From Serratia fonticola (lineage in GTDB: Bacteria > Pseudomonadota > Gammaproteobacteria > Enterobacterales > Enterobacteriaceae), in assembly GCF_006715025.1 (NCBI RefSeq), contig NZ_VFMK01000001.1, positions 3,100,001 to 3,164,000 on the forward strand: DNA of 64,000 nt. Direction: 5' to 3'. The position numbers were made by a program, and so were the translations under genes. Under the pieces are notes generated by a model. That model made no database searches. It saw nothing but the letters and a program-made list of their open reading frames with translations, and was not told where the DNA came from. Positions 60,171 to 64,000 of this stretch are shown piece after piece; the first letter of the stretch is position 1; each line of letters opens with the position of its first letter.

Positions 60171-61001
60171 ATGAAACGTCAAATTGTTGGCTGCCTGATC
60201 ATGCTGGCCCTATCGGGAATGGCGCATGCTGATGACCATCCACCCATCTCGCTGGATCGCGATCAACTTAACCGTCTGACCCAGGAAGATCAGCATGCCC
60301 GCGAGATCATTCGGCGTGCTGACCGTGTGCGGGCGCCCGATCAACCTTTTCGCTATACGTTAACCCTGGTGGAGCATAAAGGTGGACGTGACGTTACGGA
60401 GAACCAGCAGGTGCTGGATGTCTCCATGCGTTTCTATAAACCTTCCGAACAGGTAGAAAAAGGGGATGCCAAAGCGCTGGTGCGTTTTGTTTCCCCTGCG
60501 CGGGATAAAGGCAAAGCCTTACTCTCCGATCTGGATAAAATGTGGTACTACGCGCCCGATCTGCGGCGCCCAATCCCGATTTCGCGTCAGCAACGCTTGA
60601 TGGGGCAGGTTTCCAACGGCGATGTGGTGGCGGCAGACTTTGACTACTCCTACATCTCAACGCTGGTTGGCGAAGAGGCTTGTGGCCAGAAGATTTGCTA
60701 CAAGCTGTCGTTGCAACGTCGTTGGCCGTATGTGACGTATCCCGCGATCAGCTATTGGGTGGAAAAGGAGACCGGTTTCCCTAACCGGGCCGACTTCCTC
60801 TCTGCCGATGGCGTCCTGATCAAGCGTTCGTACTATCGCGATTATCAGCAGGTATTGGGCCAGATGCGTCCAACCACCATCGTGGTAGAAGATGCGTTGC
60901 GTAAGGATAATTACACCACCATGCATTACAGCGATGTCAGGCTGGAGTCTCTGCCGGAAAGTAACTTCCAGAAAGAATATCTGCTGAGGCTGAACGGATG
61001 A
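60171..61001 (+). CDS. LolA-like outer-membrane lipoprotein-sorting protein
   Basis: A 276-residue protein with a Sec signal peptide (MKRQIVGCLIMLALSGMAHA) and a beta-rich LolA/LppX-like carrier fold. Conserved segments are ALVRFVSPARDKGKALL, MWYYAPDLRRPIPISRQQRL and the acidic/aromatic ADFDYSYIST. Such carriers shield acyl chains across the periplasm. It lies next to an ABC permease and a beta-barrel gene, a private inner-to-outer-membrane route. It overlaps the next gene by ATGA. Confidence 0.85.
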   Translation: MKRQIVGCLIMLALSGMAHADDHPPISLDRDQLNRLTQEDQHAREIIRRADRVRAPDQPFRYTLTLVEHKGGRDVTENQQVLDVSMRFYKPSEQVEKGDAKALVRFVSPARDKGKALLSDLDKMWYYAPDLRRPIPISRQQRLMGQVSNGDVVAADFDYSYISTLVGEEACGQKICYKLSLQRRWPYVTYPAISYWVEKETGFPNRADFLSADGVLIKRSYYRDYQQVLGQMRPTTIVVEDALRKDNYTTMHYSDVRLESLPESNFQKEYLLRLNG

Positions 61002-62398
61002 TGGCGGCCAAGCGACTTCCGGTAACCGGTATTCTGCTGCTCGCAGGCACCTACAGTGGTGCTGGCTGGGCAGTGGAATGTCTTATCCAGCGCGGTTATG
61101 CGGGGATTGAGGGCATATCCTCTCATACCTCCGATTCATTATGGCGGTTTGACGATCCGGCATTTCGCAACAATACCGTTGCCAACCTGTACCTTTCCAG
61201 CGTTGGGCGCTGTACGTTGACAGAAAGCCTCAGCATCAAGGCGCAGGCCAGCGGGGAGTATGCGCTCCAGGCACATCAGCCGGGTACCCTGGAGGATAAA
61301 CGCCACCAGGGGTTGGGGATACTCAACGAAGCGACGGCCAGTTGGGCAGCCACCGACAGCCTGTATATTGACGTGGGTAAAGTGCGCAAAACCAGTGGCT
61401 ATCTGTTTTCCGTGGCACCGCTCGACCTGCTACGAAACACCAGCGGCAACATGCGCAGCGTGCGTGTGTTCGGTCTGGGGGATCGCTGGCGCAATTTCTA
61501 CGATGAAGGGGCGTATGGCATCAGCAGTTCGTTGTATCGTAACGAAGGCACCTACACGCTGGCGGCATTCCCGCGTCTGAAACGTAACGATCAGCGACAG
61601 GAGGCGGCCTCGGAGTGGGATGCGTTACTGCGCACCAACAGTAACGACCGATATTACGCCAGCTATACGGCGACCGGTCTGAAAGCGTTCAACCCGACCT
61701 TCTCAATACTGGCTGGCGACCAGAAAACGCTGGCGCTCGGCACCAGCGGTAACCTGACGGATAACCTGATCCTCAGCGTTGAGGGCTCGCTTTCCCATGG
61801 GCAGACCTGGCGTCATCTGGATACGGCATCGGCGCGCGCCATGCGCCAACTGGCCTATGTGCAGGAACCGTACAAAATACGTTCCAATGGCGCACAGGCG
61901 GATATCGGCGTGGGTCTGCGTTACACCACCGACGATCAGACCGAATACGGCGCAGAATATTACGGTCAGAGCCAAGGCTACAGTCGCAGCGAGTGGAAAG
62001 ACAACTTTGACACTATTCGCTTCGTCAATGGCGGATACGCCAAACAACTACCGTCATTCCTGGTCCCTGGTGTGCGAGATGCCTATCAGCAGTATTCCCG
62101 CATGATGGCGGCTGAAACCGATAACGTCGGGCGCGCTGGCAACCTGCTCGGCAAACATTACCTCACCCTCTATACGCGTACCAATAAAGAGCAGGTTGGC
62201 AGTATCGACTGGTCGGTATCCGGCATGGTCAATCTGGTGGATGGCAGCAACGCAGTGAATCTGCATCTGAGCACGCCGCTCAAAAACAATTTTGAGGTCT
62301 ATACCGGCGTCGCAGCCAGCTTCGGCAGTAAAGAGAGTGAATTTGGCACCTTCGGCGATAAAGGAAATATTTATGCAGGTATGCGAATCAATTGGTAA
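60998..62398 (+). CDS. outer-membrane beta-barrel protein
   Basis: A 466-residue protein with a signal peptide (to about residue 25, GAGWA) and many alternating hydrophobic strands. It ends NIYAGMRINW, with a C-terminal aromatic as BAM substrates need. No plug or TonB box was seen. I do not recognise the family. Its place after the LolA-like gene makes it a candidate outer-membrane receptor or exit channel for the cluster product. Confidence 0.82.
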   Translation: MMAAKRLPVTGILLLAGTYSGAGWAVECLIQRGYAGIEGISSHTSDSLWRFDDPAFRNNTVANLYLSSVGRCTLTESLSIKAQASGEYALQAHQPGTLEDKRHQGLGILNEATASWAATDSLYIDVGKVRKTSGYLFSVAPLDLLRNTSGNMRSVRVFGLGDRWRNFYDEGAYGISSSLYRNEGTYTLAAFPRLKRNDQRQEAASEWDALLRTNSNDRYYASYTATGLKAFNPTFSILAGDQKTLALGTSGNLTDNLILSVEGSLSHGQTWRHLDTASARAMRQLAYVQEPYKIRSNGAQADIGVGLRYTTDDQTEYGAEYYGQSQGYSRSEWKDNFDTIRFVNGGYAKQLPSFLVPGVRDAYQQYSRMMAAETDNVGRAGNLLGKHYLTLYTRTNKEQVGSIDWSVSGMVNLVDGSNAVNLHLSTPLKNNFEVYTGVAASFGSKESEFGTFGDKGNIYAGMRINW

Positions 62399-63356
62399 TA
62401 CGCGGGCCGCAGCTAATGTAGCGGACGGTTGGATGATGATTTTCCCTGGGCAAGGTTCTCCGGCGATCGGTATGGGCAGTGATGTCTGTGATGTCTCGCC
62501 AGGAACGAAGGCGGTATGGGATTGTGCCAGCGATGTTTCTGGCGTGGACGTGCGTAAACTGTGCCAGAAAGGCCCCATGACACGTCTGACCAAAACCGTA
62601 TACCAGCAACTGGCTGTCACCACCGTTAATGCCGCCATGCTGACATTATTGCGTGAGCGTTATCCTTTACTGGAGAGCGGTTACGCGGGACATAGCGCGG
62701 GAGAATACACTGCGTTGTATGCGGCGGGTGTGATGGATTTGGAAACCTTGTTCCGTGCGATCACGCTGCGCGCCACCATCATGCAAAATCTGGCCGAACA
62801 GCGTAAAGGGGCGATGTACGTCGTCAAGCCATACAGTCATGATGCGTTGCGCGAGCAGATCGACAATCTTGGTCTGGGGGAAGTGCTGAATGTCTGTTGT
62901 GACAATGGGCACCAGCAACAGGTGGTTGGCGGAGAACTGGCTGCGGTTAAAACCCTGGTTAATCAGTTGGCGCGCAATGGTGTGAATACGATTAAGTTGG
63001 GTGTCAACGGGGCCTGGCATACACCACTGATGAATGAGGGGGTTGCGCAAATGCGTTTAGCGCTGGCGGATCTGCCATTCTCTTCACCGGTTTGCCCGGT
63101 CATCATGAACACCAGTGGTCAAGCCGAATATAGCGTGGCACAGATCAAGGAAAATCTGGCTTTACATCTTATCCACACGGTGCGCTGGCGCGAAAGTATG
63201 GATCGGTGGGCACAGATGGGACATCGTCGTTATCTGGAGATCAGCAACAAGAAAATCCTCAGTCATCTGTTGGCAGAGCATTACGGCGCAGCCGAGGGTT
63301 ACCACATTCAACACTACTATCACATCGCTGGCAGCAGTGTTCAGCAGGCGGGGTAA
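62373..63356 (+). CDS. malonyl-CoA:ACP transacylase (FabD-like)
   Basis: A 327-residue acyltransferase loading malonyl units onto ACP. The nucleophile is Ser in GHSAGE, the catalytic His in GAWHTPLM, and an Arg placed to bind the malonyl carboxylate is in LRATIMQ. The GQGSQ motif of FabD reads GQGSP, and the late Gln before VRW is His (HTVRW). The ATG at 62373, with AAAGGAAA upstream, lies within the end of the barrel gene (26-base overlap). It supplies extender units for the cluster. Confidence 0.9.
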   Translation: MQVCESIGNTRAAANVADGWMMIFPGQGSPAIGMGSDVCDVSPGTKAVWDCASDVSGVDVRKLCQKGPMTRLTKTVYQQLAVTTVNAAMLTLLRERYPLLESGYAGHSAGEYTALYAAGVMDLETLFRAITLRATIMQNLAEQRKGAMYVVKPYSHDALREQIDNLGLGEVLNVCCDNGHQQQVVGGELAAVKTLVNQLARNGVNTIKLGVNGAWHTPLMNEGVAQMRLALADLPFSSPVCPVIMNTSGQAEYSVAQIKENLALHLIHTVRWRESMDRWAQMGHRRYLEISNKKILSHLLAEHYGAAEGYHIQHYYHIAGSSVQQAG

Positions 63357-63363
63357 GGGCGGT

Positions 63364-64000
63364 ATGATCCCAAGATTTGCGACGTTCAGTCAAAAATATA
63401 TACGAGCAGCTGCACTCCCCATAGTGCTCGTTTCCGGCATTCTGACCTCGTCACTGATCCGCAACGTCATTGACATTACTTTGCCCGAGATTATTGCCGG
63501 ATTGGGCGCTATTTGTTTGTCTATCGTCTGGAGCATGATGCGCGATGGCCGCGGTTACTGGACATACAGCATCTATACGATGCGTATTTTTGAAACGCCG
63601 GAAGTTATCGCCAAATACATGGAGCGTAAAACCGGGGGATGGGCCAAGTTGCTGTATCGGCCATTCTGGGCTTCTTTAGTGACGCTGTCACTTGTTGCGT
63701 TATTGAGTAGCCTGATATGGCTGTGTGGGCCGAGTTGGCGCTATGAGCTGATAGCATTGCTCGGCGTGGTGATTCTACCGCTGCTGATGTTACGCCAGTT
63801 GGATAAATCTATTACGTTCAACATCTTACTGGCATTGAAAACCCACAGCGAGCCCGACGTCTATCGCCCTCGGTTGCGGCGTTTACCGGGATGCGTAGGG
63901 GAAGACCTGCTGCTAAGCCTGCTGATTAACTTTGCACTGGTATTGCCCATCGCCCGTAAACCCGCATTTAGCCTGGATGCTGGATATGCAGACCCGGCAT
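63364..64000 (+). CDS. membrane protein, start of a gene cut by the window end
   Basis: An open frame starts at ATG 63364, eight bases after the malonyl transferase stop, with GGGGTAAGGG upstream, and has no stop before 64000. The 212 visible codons give at least four hydrophobic segments (about residues 18-35, 42-58, 98-118 and 127-142). A basic cytoplasmic loop follows (YRPRLRRLPG). It is the next gene of Cluster B. The family is not recognised, and polytopic transporter or lipid enzyme are both possible. Confidence 0.75.
   Translation, partial: MIPRFATFSQKYIRAAALPIVLVSGILTSSLIRNVIDITLPEIIAGLGAICLSIVWSMMRDGRGYWTYSIYTMRIFETPEVIAKYMERKTGGWAKLLYRPFWASLVTLSLVALLSSLIWLCGPSWRYELIALLGVVILPLLMLRQLDKSITFNILLALKTHSEPDVYRPRLRRLPGCVGEDLLLSLLINFALVLPIARKPAFSLDAGYADPA

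Noticed and set aside
47674..64000. Aryl polyene, polyyne or zeamine cluster
   Set aside because: There is no AMP-ligase, ammonia-lyase, MMPL exporter or glycosyl/acyltransferase fusion (aryl polyene), no desaturases (polyyne), and no large modular PKS/NRPS (zeamine).
1..64000. CRISPR arrays, tRNA or rRNA genes, complete insertion sequences or prophage
   Set aside because: None was seen when reading both strands. No regularly spaced repeats, tRNA-like folds or transposase/integrase proteins were recognised.

Overview
The window reads as chromosomal DNA of an enterobacterium, most probably Serratia or a close relative. Supporting genes are a fused ornithine-lipid acyltransferase of the OlsF type (described from Serratia), YcgR, OsmB, HydN/FdhF, YjcB and a PdxK-type kinase, all with enterobacterial lengths and motifs. 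Most of it has the moderately GC-rich codon use of Serratia. Two stretches are clearly more AT-rich and look acquired: about 16.85-19.3 kb (type III polyketide synthase) and about 32.6-39.1 kb (first fatty-acid-synthase-like cluster).

Layout. 0-5.8 kb: a binding-protein-dependent sugar ABC transporter (ATPase cut by the window edge, two permeases, binding protein) divergent from a DUF4091 protein. 6-7.7 kb: olsF. 7.7-13 kb: two tandem paralogous LysR regulators divergent from a Tat-signal aldo/keto reductase, a secreted dienelactone-hydrolase-like protein and an SDR. 13-16.8 kb: N-formylglutamate amidohydrolase-like protein, ycgR, pdxK, LysR. 17.4-19.3 kb: a type III PKS with every tetrahydroxynaphthalene-synthase landmark residue checked, plus an alpha/beta hydrolase. 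19.6-23.3 kb: TetR regulator with a NemR-like operator, DUF2158 protein, cytochrome b561, VIT-family transporter, split chromate transporter. 23.5-23.9 kb: a 43-residue bacteriocin/RiPP-like peptide and a small membrane protein. 24-27.3 kb: ferredoxin-like protein, a formate dehydrogenase with Cys in place of Sec140, and hydN. 27.5-32.6 kb: EamA transporter, AraC, VOC protein, yjcB, an ABC-2 permease and its HlyD partner without an ATPase.

Two unlinked-looking type II FAS/PKS-like clusters then dominate. Cluster A (33.1-41.2 kb, +) has an ACP with VSL in place of DSL, a complete ketosynthase, a MaoC-like dehydratase, a FabG-like reductase, a PF10118-like protein with two ExxH motifs, a degenerate hydrolase fused to a methyltransferase, and a FadH paralogue. 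Between the clusters lie an MBL-fold hydrolase, a GlxA-type AraC regulator, an FtsI-like penicillin-binding protein, a DUF937/OmpA-type protein and osmB.

Cluster B (47.7 kb to the window end, +) is one tightly overlapping operon: AcpS, ketoreductase, FabZ/FabA-like dehydratase, ACP, GcvT-like folate-fold protein, a natural fusion of an intact ketosynthase to a chain-length-factor-like half, two more ketosynthase-fold proteins lacking catalytic residues, a secreted DUF3108-like protein, LolD-like ATPase, a periplasmic helical protein, LolC/E-like permease, FabL-like enoyl reductase, LolA-like carrier, outer-membrane beta-barrel, malonyl transferase and a membrane protein running off the end. 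My reading, an inference, is that Cluster B makes a fatty-acyl or polyketide product on a dedicated ACP with a private reductive cycle, and carries it to the outer membrane by a Lol-like route. I do not recognise it as a characterised pathway, and it is the best candidate for an undescribed system here.
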